From Altererythrobacter rubellus (GTDB lineage Bacteria; Pseudomonadota; Alphaproteobacteria; Sphingomonadales; Sphingomonadaceae): a DNA stretch of 64,000 nt. Position numbers and translations under genes: made by a program. The stretch is from assembly GCF_030284385.1 (NCBI RefSeq), contig NZ_CP127221.1:1550001-1614000 (forward strand), written 5' to 3'. This document shows, one piece after another, positions 56,198-64,000 of this stretch. Position 1 is the stretch's first letter. Each line of letters opens with the position of its first letter. The notes below the pieces were generated by a model that searched no databases, had not been told where the DNA came from, and worked only from the letters and a program-made list of their open reading frames with translations.

Positions 56198-57007
56198 ATG
56201 ATGTCGCAAACACAGGTACCTACTATATTCTCAAGAGCGCGCCGGGAGCAGCGAGAGCAACGGGCGTCAGTCCGCATCGGCACAAGCTGGCTCTATGACG
56301 CTATGCAGGAAGATATCGGTGAGCGGCTCGACTTCATGCGGCACGAGGCAAAGAGTGCCCTTCTGGTGGGGCACGAAACTTCCTTGCTTGAGACAGCACT
56401 TGCGGCCTCAGCATCGAATATCTGTTCAGCCCGCACTCTTGATGAAGAAGAGCCACTGCCATTCTCCGAGCTTAATCTGCTTGTCAGCCTCGCCCGGCTA
56501 GATAGCGTCAACGATCTGCCGGGCGCGCTTATCCACGCGCGCAATGCACTGGCTCACGGAGGGCTGATGATCGCGCAGATTATCGGGGCTGGTAGTTTAA
56601 CATCGCTTCGGGAGATCATGCTGGCTGCGGACGGCGATCGGCCAGCGGCGCGCATTCACCCACAGATTGATGATCGCGCGGGGACTGCTCTGCTCCAACG
56701 CGCCGGGTTCTCAAAACAAGTGGTCGATACACACAAACTTACGGTGCGCTATAAATCAGTGACGACGTTGATTGATGATCTTCGCGATCAGGCGCTGACT
56801 TCAGTGCTGGTATCACCGGCCCCGTATTTGGGAAAGTCGGGTCTGGCCCGCGCGCAGGCCAAGTTCGATGAGCTGCGCGAGGACGACGGGAAAGTTTCCG
56901 AAACCTTCCAGATCCTGACGCTGACCGGTTGGCGCTACGCCTTCAGTGATGATTGCGCCGCCGCCAGTCGCGCGATCGGCACGCGGTATGGCGATGCGCT
57001 GACATAA
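56198..57007 (+). CDS. SAM-dependent methyltransferase, BioC/NDUFAF5-like
   Basis: A 269-residue protein. VPTIFSRARREQREQRASVR near the N terminus resembles the BioC/NDUFAF5 group. The usual glycine-rich SAM loop is degenerate (LLVGHETSLLETALA), so activity is uncertain. ELNLLVSLARLDSVNDLPGAL and HGGLMIAQIIG fit the later methyltransferase strands. Its last 73 nt overlap the end of ppdK on the opposite strand. The start could be either of two adjacent ATGs (56198 or 56201). Confidence 0.72.
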   Translation: MMSQTQVPTIFSRARREQREQRASVRIGTSWLYDAMQEDIGERLDFMRHEAKSALLVGHETSLLETALAASASNICSARTLDEEEPLPFSELNLLVSLARLDSVNDLPGALIHARNALAHGGLMIAQIIGAGSLTSLREIMLAADGDRPAARIHPQIDDRAGTALLQRAGFSKQVVDTHKLTVRYKSVTTLIDDLRDQALTSVLVSPAPYLGKSGLARAQAKFDELREDDGKVSETFQILTLTGWRYAFSDDCAAASRAIGTRYGDALT

Positions 57008-59601
57008 TCCAGGCCAACGCTCTCGTAGAAGGCGATGCTGGCAGGATCACCGCCATGCTCGCCGCAGATGCCTAGCTTGATATCAGGGCGCGTTGCCCTG
57101 CCGCGCTCTGCCGCGAGTTCGACCAGTTGCCCGACACCTTCGATATCCAGACTCACAAACGGATCACGCGGGAAAATGCCCTTCTCAACATAAGGCGCCA
57201 GGAAACGTGCACTGTCGTCGCGCGATACACCAAGCGTGGTTTGCGTAAGGTCGTTCGTGCCGAAGCTGAAGAATGCACCTTCTTCCGCGATCTCTCCGGC
57301 CATCAAGGCCGCGCGTGGCAGCTCAATCATGGTGCCTACTAGATAGTCGACCGCAATACCCTGCGCCGCGAACACCTCAGCCGCGGCTTTGTCGACCAAG
57401 GCTTTGAGAATCTCCAGCTCCCGCTTGGTCGCAATCAGCGGGATCATGACTTCCGGAATCGGGGCTTCGCCCGATGTCTTTGCCACCTCACACGCGGCTT
57501 CAAAGATCGCCCGCGCCTGCATCTCGTAGATTTCAGGGAAGGTGATCCCAAGGCGGCAACCGCGGTGGCCCAGCATCGGGTTGAATTCGTGCAACTCTCC
57601 CGCGCGGCGCTTTAGGTGATCCACGCCAAGGCCGGTTGCATCCGCGAGATCGGCAAAGTCTGCATCCTCGTGCGGCAGAAATTCGTGCAGAGGCGGATCA
57701 AGCAAACGGATGGTGCATGGCAAGCCGACCATCACTTCGAAAATGGCCTTAAAGTCTGCGCGCTGTTCCGGCAGCAGTTTATCGAGTGCAGCACGCCGTG
57801 TTTTCTCGTCTTCTGCAAGGATCATCTGACGCACTGCCCGGATCCGGCTCGCGTCGAAAAACATATGTTCTGTGCGGCAAAGCCCGATGCCTTCAGCACC
57901 AAATTGCCGCGCCATCTTGCAGTCTGCGGGCGTTTCGGCATTGGTTCGCACACGCATGCGGCGGTGTTTGTCCGCCCATTCCATCAAAACACCAAAGTCG
58001 CCGGCCAGTTCTGGCTCGATGGTGCGAACCTCACCGGCCATGATCTGGCCATTCGCGCCGTCTATGGTGATGGTATCACCCTCTTTCAGCTCACGATTGC
58101 CGATGCGCAAAGTCTTGCTCGCGCGGTCGATCGAAACGGTCGACGCGCCCGAAACACAGGGCCGCCCCATACCGCGCGCAACCACGGCTGCATGTGACGT
58201 CATGCCGCCACGCGCTGTCAGAATGCCTTGCGCGGCGTGCATTCCGTGGATGTCCTCTGGCGAGGTTTCTACCCGGACCAAGATCACTTTCTCGCCGCGA
58301 CCGGACCACTGTTCCGCGGTGTCTGCATCCAGCACGATCTTGCCTGAAGCTGCGCCTGGTGAGGCGGGCAAACCGGTACCCAGAATATCGCGGTGCGCCT
58401 TGGGATCAAGCGTGGGGTGCAGCAACTGATCCAACGCCATCGGATCGACGCGCAGGATCGCGGTTTTCTCGTCGATCAGGCCTTCACCAACCATATCGAC
58501 CGCCATCTTCAGGGCAGCCTTGGCAGTGCGCTTGCCCGATCGTGTCTGCAGCATCCACAGCGTGCCCTGTTGCACGGTGAATTCGATGTCCTGCATGTCC
58601 TTGTAGTGATGTTCCAGCAGGTCAAACACGCGGGCTAGCTCGCCGTAAGCCTCTGGCATCGCCTCTTCCATACTCAGCGGTTTGGCATTCGCTTTCTCGC
58701 GCGCAGCTTTCGTCAGATATTGCGGCGTGCGGATGCCAGCCACCACGTCTTCACCCTGCGCATTGATGAGATATTCGCCATAGTACGCACGCTCGCCTGT
58801 TGCCGGATCGCGCGTGAAGGCAACGCCAGTGGCCGATGTGGCGCCCATATTGCCGAACACCATGGCCTGCACATTGACGGCGGTGCCCCAGTGGGCAGGA
58901 ATATCGTTCAACCGGCGGTAAACCTTGGCGCGGTCGCTATCCCAGCTGTCAAACACTGCCTGGATCGCGCCCCACAGCTGCTCGGTCACGTCTTGCGGGA
59001 ACGGATGGCCTAGCTCTTTTTCGGCGATGGTTTTGTATTCGGCGACCAGTTCCTTCCAGTCGCGCGCCTCCATCTCGGTATCGGCGTAGAGGCCCTTCTC
59101 GTCTTTCGCGATCTCCAGCGCTTCCTCGAACAATCCGTGATCTAGGCCGAGCACAACGTCCGCATACATCTGGATGAACCGGCGATAGCTGTCCCACGCG
59201 AAGCGTGCATCGCCCGATGCACTGGCGAGGCCAGCAACGGTATCATCGTTGAGGCCGAGATTCAGGACGGTGTCCATCATGCCCGGCATGGAAACGCGCG
59301 CGCCCGATCGGACCGAAACGAGCAGCGGGTCACTCGCATCACCAAAGCTTTTACCAACGGTCGCTTCGATATGCTTCAGCGCGCCTGCAACTTGCGCGCG
59401 TAATTCTTCCCCGAATTCCGCACCTTCTTGCAGATACTTCACACATTCTTCAGTGGTGATGGTGAAGCCCGGAGGGACCGGCAGGCCGATGCTCGCCATC
59501 TCTGCCAGATTGGCGCCCTTCCCGCCGGTAACGGTCTTGTCCTTTTGGCGTTCATCCGAGTGATCTGCCGATCCGCCGAAAGTGTAAACCGTTTGAACCA
59601 T
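56935..59601 (-). CDS. ppdK: Pyruvate, phosphate dikinase
   Basis: An 888-residue enzyme that converts pyruvate, ATP and phosphate to PEP, AMP and PPi, reversibly. The N-terminal ATP-grasp part contains GGKGANLAEMASIGLPVPPG. The phospho-histidine is in GGMTSHAAVVARGMGRPCV. The C-terminal PEP-binding part includes GLCRTEHMFF and GICGEHGGDPASI with the catalytic Cys. It follows glyS with a 1-nt overlap (TGATG). Its 3' end overlaps the convergent methyltransferase gene by 73 nt. Confidence 0.96.
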   Translation of the reverse strand: MVQTVYTFGGSADHSDERQKDKTVTGGKGANLAEMASIGLPVPPGFTITTEECVKYLQEGAEFGEELRAQVAGALKHIEATVGKSFGDASDPLLVSVRSGARVSMPGMMDTVLNLGLNDDTVAGLASASGDARFAWDSYRRFIQMYADVVLGLDHGLFEEALEIAKDEKGLYADTEMEARDWKELVAEYKTIAEKELGHPFPQDVTEQLWGAIQAVFDSWDSDRAKVYRRLNDIPAHWGTAVNVQAMVFGNMGATSATGVAFTRDPATGERAYYGEYLINAQGEDVVAGIRTPQYLTKAAREKANAKPLSMEEAMPEAYGELARVFDLLEHHYKDMQDIEFTVQQGTLWMLQTRSGKRTAKAALKMAVDMVGEGLIDEKTAILRVDPMALDQLLHPTLDPKAHRDILGTGLPASPGAASGKIVLDADTAEQWSGRGEKVILVRVETSPEDIHGMHAAQGILTARGGMTSHAAVVARGMGRPCVSGASTVSIDRASKTLRIGNRELKEGDTITIDGANGQIMAGEVRTIEPELAGDFGVLMEWADKHRRMRVRTNAETPADCKMARQFGAEGIGLCRTEHMFFDASRIRAVRQMILAEDEKTRRAALDKLLPEQRADFKAIFEVMVGLPCTIRLLDPPLHEFLPHEDADFADLADATGLGVDHLKRRAGELHEFNPMLGHRGCRLGITFPEIYEMQARAIFEAACEVAKTSGEAPIPEVMIPLIATKRELEILKALVDKAAAEVFAAQGIAVDYLVGTMIELPRAALMAGEIAEEGAFFSFGTNDLTQTTLGVSRDDSARFLAPYVEKGIFPRDPFVSLDIEGVGQLVELAAERGRATRPDIKLGICGEHGGDPASIAFYESVGLDYVSASPYRVPIARLAAAQSSLKA

Positions 59602-61685
59602 CAACCTTCAATCCTTGAGAAATCTGCTACTTGATGCACTGCATCGTGGAAGCGCGATAGCAGCGTCAGGCGCGCTGCGCGAACATGCTTTTCTTCAGCG
59701 TTGACAATCACGTCTTCAAAGAAGTGGTCGATTGGCGCGCGCAGACTGGCGAGAGCAGACATGGCAGCAGCAAAGTCTTCTTCGGCAATCGCTGCGACTA
59801 CCTTGGGTTCCGCAGCCTGAAGCGCATCGATCAGAGCCTTCTCGGCGTCTTCAGGCGCATGCGAAGGCTCGGTCGGCTCGAATTCCTCTTTCTTGAGGAT
59901 ATTCGCGGCACGCTTGTAGCCTGCTAGGAGGTTTGCGCCATCTTCGGTGTCTAAGAACACTTGAAGCGCTTTGGCGCGACGAACAACGCGATCCATTCGA
60001 ACGTCTTCCCGGAAGTTCCAGCGGTCTGAAGCGTCAATTCGATCGTGCTTAATACCCTGCTCTTTTAACTGAACCTTGAGACGATCAAGTAAGAAGACCG
60101 GTATCGCCGTTAGAATGCTTCGACGCGCAATATCCTGCTCAGAAAGATGCTGCGTCGGATCAGCCTGTCCGAGCCACTTCTCGATTACAAAGTCTGTTTG
60201 GACCCTAATGTCATTTTCTAGAAGCAACCGAAGGATTCCCAGTGCCGCGCGCCGAAGGGCAAATGGGTCCTTCGACCCGGTCGGGAATTCCATGATATCA
60301 AAGAATGCGATGAGCGTATCAAGCTTATCCGCCAAACTCACCGCCACGGTCACCGGCTCGGTTGGCACTTCATCACCCTGCCCCACCGGCTTGTAGTGAT
60401 CGCGGATTGCGTCGGAAACTTCCTGACGCAAGCCTTCCTTCTCGGCGTAATATCCGCCCATCAGGCCTTGTAGCTCGGGGAACTCGCCGACCATTTCAGT
60501 GACGAGATCGGCCTTGCACAGGCGCGCGGCCCGTTCGGCCAAATCGGGATTGGCTTTGACGATCCCTTCCTCGCACAGCCAGCGGGAAAGCTTCGCCACA
60601 CGCTCGACCTTGTCGGCAACGGTGCCGAGCTTCTCGTGGAAGGTAATCCGCTCCAGCTTTTTTGCGTGATCTTCAAGGAAAGTCTTCTGGTCCAATTCCC
60701 AGAAGAACCGCGCGTCGGAAAGCCTTGCGGCAAGGACTTTGCGGTTTCCGTCGACCACAACCGCCGGATCGTCGGCTTCGATATTCGCAGTGCAAATGAA
60801 CGCATTGGCCAGTTTGCCATTCGCATCCTCGCACACGAAATACTTCTGGTTCACCCGCGCAGTCAGCTGGATCACTTCGGGCGGAACGTCGAGATAACTC
60901 TCATCGAAACGGCCGAGCAGCGGCACCGGCCATTCGGTCAGGCCGGCATTCTCGATCACAAGACCTTCATCTTCGACTAGATTCAGGCCCGCATCTTCCG
61001 CTGCCTTTTTCGCACCCGCGCGCACAGCATCCTGCCGCTCTTCATGATCAACGATCACATGACATGCGCGCAGCTTCTCGACGTAGTCATCAGCCGAACT
61101 GATGGTGATTTCACCTTGGTGATGGAACCGGTGGCCAACCGTGGCATAGCCGCTTGTGATGCTGTCTACGCCGCATTCGATCAGATCTTCGCCCAATATC
61201 GCCACAATGCCAGACAATGGACGCACCCAGCGCGGGCTTTCCGTGCTGATCGAGGCATCGCCCCAGCGCATCGACTTGGGCCAGGCGAAATCGCGGATGA
61301 TCGCAGGGATAGCCTCAGCGAGCAGATCCTTCACTGCCCTGCCCGGCTTTTCGATCACGGCAAAATAGGTATTGCGCCCTTTGACCTCGCGCACTTCCAG
61401 CTGATCACGCGTCACGCCGTTCTTGCGGCAGAAACCCTCGATTGCTTGATCGGGCGCGCCTTCGGGCGGCCCCTTGGCTTCTTCGCGAACCGCCTCGGTC
61501 TCGGTCGGTAAATCGCGCGCGATCAGCGCCAGCCTGCGCGGGGTCGAGTAAACGGTCAGATCACCGACCGAAACACCCGCCGCATCCATCTCGCGACGGA
61601 ACAGTTTCTCCAGTTCAGCGCGCGCACCAGCCTGCATCCGCGCGGGGATTTCTTCGGATAGGAGTTCCAGGAGGAAGTCGCTCAT
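59601..61685 (-). CDS. glyS: Glycyl-tRNA synthetase beta subunit
   Basis: A 694-residue beta subunit of the bacterial alpha2beta2 GlyRS. The start [20 protein letters not shown] is typical. The HD-like and tRNA-binding regions follow, and the C-terminal DALR-like anticodon domain ends the protein. The ATG overlaps the glyQ stop by 4 nt (ATGA), which rules out the 9-nt in-frame extension. Confidence 0.95.
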   Translation of the reverse strand: MSDFLLELLSEEIPARMQAGARAELEKLFRREMDAAGVSVGDLTVYSTPRRLALIARDLPTETEAVREEAKGPPEGAPDQAIEGFCRKNGVTRDQLEVREVKGRNTYFAVIEKPGRAVKDLLAEAIPAIIRDFAWPKSMRWGDASISTESPRWVRPLSGIVAILGEDLIECGVDSITSGYATVGHRFHHQGEITISSADDYVEKLRACHVIVDHEERQDAVRAGAKKAAEDAGLNLVEDEGLVIENAGLTEWPVPLLGRFDESYLDVPPEVIQLTARVNQKYFVCEDANGKLANAFICTANIEADDPAVVVDGNRKVLAARLSDARFFWELDQKTFLEDHAKKLERITFHEKLGTVADKVERVAKLSRWLCEEGIVKANPDLAERAARLCKADLVTEMVGEFPELQGLMGGYYAEKEGLRQEVSDAIRDHYKPVGQGDEVPTEPVTVAVSLADKLDTLIAFFDIMEFPTGSKDPFALRRAALGILRLLLENDIRVQTDFVIEKWLGQADPTQHLSEQDIARRSILTAIPVFLLDRLKVQLKEQGIKHDRIDASDRWNFREDVRMDRVVRRAKALQVFLDTEDGANLLAGYKRAANILKKEEFEPTEPSHAPEDAEKALIDALQAAEPKVVAAIAEEDFAAAMSALASLRAPIDHFFEDVIVNAEEKHVRAARLTLLSRFHDAVHQVADFSRIEG

Positions 61686-62596
61686 TTCGACCACTCCGGA
61701 TATTTCTCCGCCCAGCCCGCGGCTTCTTTTTCCATATGCGCTTCGCAGCTTCCTCGCGCCAGATCACGTACGCGGCCCATATAGCTCGCGCGTTCCTGAA
61801 CGCTGATTACGCCGCGCGCCTGCAGCAGGTTGAAGATGTGGCTCGCCTCGACTGCCTGTTCATAGGCCGCGATCGGGACATTGGCCGAAAGTGCGTTCTT
61901 GCACTCCGCCTCTGCCTTGTTGAACAGGTCAAACAGCGCGTCTGTGTCAGCAACCTCGAAGTTCCACTTCGACATCTGTTTCTCGTTTTCGAGAAACACC
62001 TCGCCGTAGCTTACACCGCGACCGTTGAAGTCGAGGTCGTACACATTGTCGACGCCCTGGATATACATCGCCAGTCGCTCTAGGCCGTAAGTTAGCTCGC
62101 CAGCAACGGGTTTGCAGTCAAACCCGCCCATCTGCTGGAAATAAGTGAATTGCGTGACTTCCATTCCGTCACACCACACTTCCCAGCCCAGGCCCCATGC
62201 ACCCAAGGTGGGGCTTTCCCAGTCATCCTCGACAAATCGGATATCGTGCTTAAGCGGATCGATCCCGATGACCGAAAGGCTATCGAGATACCATTGCTGG
62301 ATATCCGGCGGGCTTGGCTTCAGGATCACCTGATACTGATAGTAATGCTGCAGGCGATTGGGGTTCTCGCCATAGCGCCCGTCAGTCGGGCGGCGGCATG
62401 GCTGAACGAAAGCCGCGTTCCAAGGCTCCGGCCCTAGCGCGCGCAGCGTGGTGGCGGTGTGGAACGTGCCAGCGCCCATGCGCATGTCGTAAGGTTGCAG
62501 CACCAGACACCCCTTTGCGCTCCAGAAATCATGGAGCGCAAGGATCATGTCCTGAAAAGACCGCTTTGGATCGCGTTTTGGCGGGTCGAAACTCAT
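61682..62596 (-). CDS. glyQ: Glycyl-tRNA synthetase alpha subunit
   Basis: A 304-residue catalytic alpha subunit. [20 protein letters not shown], then [20 protein letters not shown], and [19 protein letters not shown] hold the class II motifs. The ATG at 62596 gives the usual [14 protein letters not shown]. It opens the glyQ-glyS-ppdK run and diverges from the TraB-like genes (165 bp). Confidence 0.96.
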   Translation of the reverse strand: MSFDPPKRDPKRSFQDMILALHDFWSAKGCLVLQPYDMRMGAGTFHTATTLRALGPEPWNAAFVQPCRRPTDGRYGENPNRLQHYYQYQVILKPSPPDIQQWYLDSLSVIGIDPLKHDIRFVEDDWESPTLGAWGLGWEVWCDGMEVTQFTYFQQMGGFDCKPVAGELTYGLERLAMYIQGVDNVYDLDFNGRGVSYGEVFLENEKQMSKWNFEVADTDALFDLFNKAEAECKNALSANVPIAAYEQAVEASHIFNLLQARGVISVQERASYMGRVRDLARGSCEAHMEKEAAGWAEKYPEWSK

Positions 62597-62761
62597 AGCG
62601 CAGGCCAATGGCTCAACCCCCTGCCCTCGTCAATGCTGCGATGCAGCGTTGGCGCGCGTAAGCACGATTTTCCCACGATACACAGCAAGACTTCATTGCG
62701 TGTTAAGGGCAGGTGCGGATACGGTCGATTTCAACATTAGCGAGACAGGACTAACCCGAAG

Positions 62762-63673
62762 ATGCGCATCAGGATCACCACAGCACTAACCGTGTCTGCT
62801 TTGCTACTGGCCGGGCCAGCCCTGGCACAAGATGAGATTGCTCCTGAGGTAACAGAAGAAACCGCGGCAGAAACGGGATCCCCCGCGCTTTGGAAAGTCG
62901 CAGACGAAGACACCACGATCTATCTCTTTGGAACCGTCCACGCGCTACCTGACGACGTCGAATGGTCGACACCGATGCTGGAGAACGCGCTTGCCGAATC
63001 CGATAGCATCGTGACCGAAATCAAGATGGGCCCTGAAATCGGGCAAGAAATGCAAACTCTTGTGATGACCAAGGGGGTCCTACCGAAAGGTACCACGTTA
63101 CGCAGCTTGCTGTCAGCGGAACAAAAGGCTTCATACGAAGAAGCGATGGGCAAACTTTCTGTCCCGCCAGCGGCGTTTGACCAGTTCGAGGCATGGTATG
63201 CTGGTATGATGATGAGCATGTTGCCCTTGCTGCAGCAAGGCTATTCGCCGGATGCTGGCGTTGAGAAAGTGCTGCTCACAAAGGCCGGCGAAAAAGACCA
63301 GCAAGCACTTGAGACCATCGAATTCCAGATCAGCGTGTTCGATGAACTGCCCCAAGAATCGCAGATTGGATTCCTGATCGACGCCGCAAATGGGATCGAC
63401 GAGATCAAGCCCATGCTGGACAAGATGGTGGCAGAGTGGGTCGAAGGTGACGCTGATGCCCTGGCAAACCTGATGAACGAGGGCCTGACCGATCCCGCGG
63501 TCGCTGAGAGCCTCCTCTACATGCGCAATCGCAATTGGGCCGACTGGATTGACACGCGTTTAGACACCCCTGGCACTGTCTTCATCGCCGTGGGTGCGGG
63601 CCACCTCGCGGGTGACAAGAGCGTTCAAGACTATCTGGCAGAACGCGAGATCGAAACAATCCGCGTTCAATGA
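62762..63673 (+). CDS. TraB/GumN family protein, periplasmic
   Basis: A 303-residue protein with a signal peptide (MRIRITTALTVSALLLAGPA ending near LAQ). The family opening is TTIYLFGTVHALPDDVEW, with the glutamate region IVTEIKMGPEIG, and it ends with the conserved FIAVGAGHLAGDKSV. Related proteins (TIKI, TraB) are metalloproteases; the bacterial role is largely unknown. It overlaps the next, similar gene by 4 nt (ATGA). Confidence 0.87.
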   Translation: MRIRITTALTVSALLLAGPALAQDEIAPEVTEETAAETGSPALWKVADEDTTIYLFGTVHALPDDVEWSTPMLENALAESDSIVTEIKMGPEIGQEMQTLVMTKGVLPKGTTLRSLLSAEQKASYEEAMGKLSVPPAAFDQFEAWYAGMMMSMLPLLQQGYSPDAGVEKVLLTKAGEKDQQALETIEFQISVFDELPQESQIGFLIDAANGIDEIKPMLDKMVAEWVEGDADALANLMNEGLTDPAVAESLLYMRNRNWADWIDTRLDTPGTVFIAVGAGHLAGDKSVQDYLAEREIETIRVQ

Positions 63674-64000
63674 TCGCAAGGTTCGCTTTCTTGCTGGCGG
63701 GTGCCTTGGTGCTAGCCGGCTGCGAAGCTGGCGGTGAAACGGTCGAAAACGACCAGCTCACGCCGTCTCCGATCTTGTACGAGATCGCGGACGCGAAAGG
63801 CGAGCCTCAGGGCTGGCTGTTTGGCACTATTCATGCGCTGCCCGACGGGGTCGAATGGCGAACCGCTGATCTCGAAAGGGTTATCGATCAGGCACAGCTA
63901 CTTGTCGTTGAAGTTGGCGATTTGTCTGACACACGCTCGATCAACAGCACATTCACCACTCTTGCCACGACCCCCGGTCAACCCGACATACGGACCCGGG
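63670..64000 (+). CDS. Second TraB/GumN-like protein, lipoprotein (3' end beyond window)
   Basis: The first 110 codons are visible. The signal peptide MIARFAFLLAGALVLAGC carries a lipobox, so the product is probably anchored in a membrane. GWLFGTIHALPDGVEWRTAD repeats the TraB/GumN opening of the gene before it, and LLVVEVGDL follows. The two are tandem paralogs, one soluble and one lipidated, coupled by an ATGA overlap. Confidence 0.85.
   Translation, partial: MIARFAFLLAGALVLAGCEAGGETVENDQLTPSPILYEIADAKGEPQGWLFGTIHALPDGVEWRTADLERVIDQAQLLVVEVGDLSDTRSINSTFTTLATTPGQPDIRTR

Overview
The window looks like a chromosomal core region of a Sphingomonadales alphaproteobacterium, most like the Erythrobacteraceae. 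This placement rests on remembered gene order and protein style (tmk-holB-metG-tatD-MBL, radA-cvpA-NifU-like, glyQ-glyS-ppdK, PhaR, a zinc-less short MetRS, an archaeal/eukaryote-like ProRS), not on a database search. The DNA is GC-rich and gene-dense. Genes are often coupled by 4-nt ATGA/GTGA overlaps. There is one tRNA, tRNA-Ser(UGA). I saw no insertion sequence, prophage, CRISPR array or defence island.

Layout. 1-6904 (minus): cell-wall enzymes (lytic transglycosylase, D,D-carboxypeptidase) leading into tmk, holB, metG, tatD and an MBL hydrolase cut by the window edge. 6962-8770: a translationally coupled class IV aminotransferase/sulfotransferase-like pair, then tRNA-Ser. 8787-13228 (minus): a broken KefB-type antiporter, lpd, a thioesterase and the pyruvate dehydrogenase E2. 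13355-23416: usp, rnr, proS, phaR with a likely operator, alr, an MHS-type transporter, a NifU-like scaffold, cvpA, radA. 23488-32765: patatin, an MBL protein and the heat-shock set dnaK-dnaJ and hrcA-grpE, with an alphaproteobacterial RpoH-type promoter before dnaK. 32866-41780: rph-rdgB-hemW-xerC, rsmI-yraN-gshB, an LpoA-like lipoprotein and parE. 41777-46244: a decaying stretch (hydrolase-OsmC fusion, ABM monooxygenase, a secreted protein with an in-frame stop) around an intact MoxR/CoxE pair. 46351-57007: NamZ-type muramidase with a DOMON-like partner, tyrS, PilZ, an MFS exporter, cysK, acyl-CoA dehydrogenase with a MerR regulator, hisI, comF, a methyltransferase. 56935-62596 (minus): glyQ-glyS-ppdK. 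62762-end: two tandem TraB/GumN-like genes.

The most informative signal is gene decay. At least five loci are broken while all housekeeping genes are intact. Two look like deletions between short repeats: kefB, and a scar joining the 5' part of a vgr-related gene to the 3' end of an indoleamine-dioxygenase-like gene. Three others carry in-frame TAA stops with clearly coding sequence on both sides. The clustering argues against random sequencing error, although single-base lesions need read-level checks. I did not find a convincing undescribed multi-gene system. The best functional leads are the aminotransferase/sulfotransferase-like pair, the E2 with two subunit-binding domains, and the NamZ/DOMON pair.
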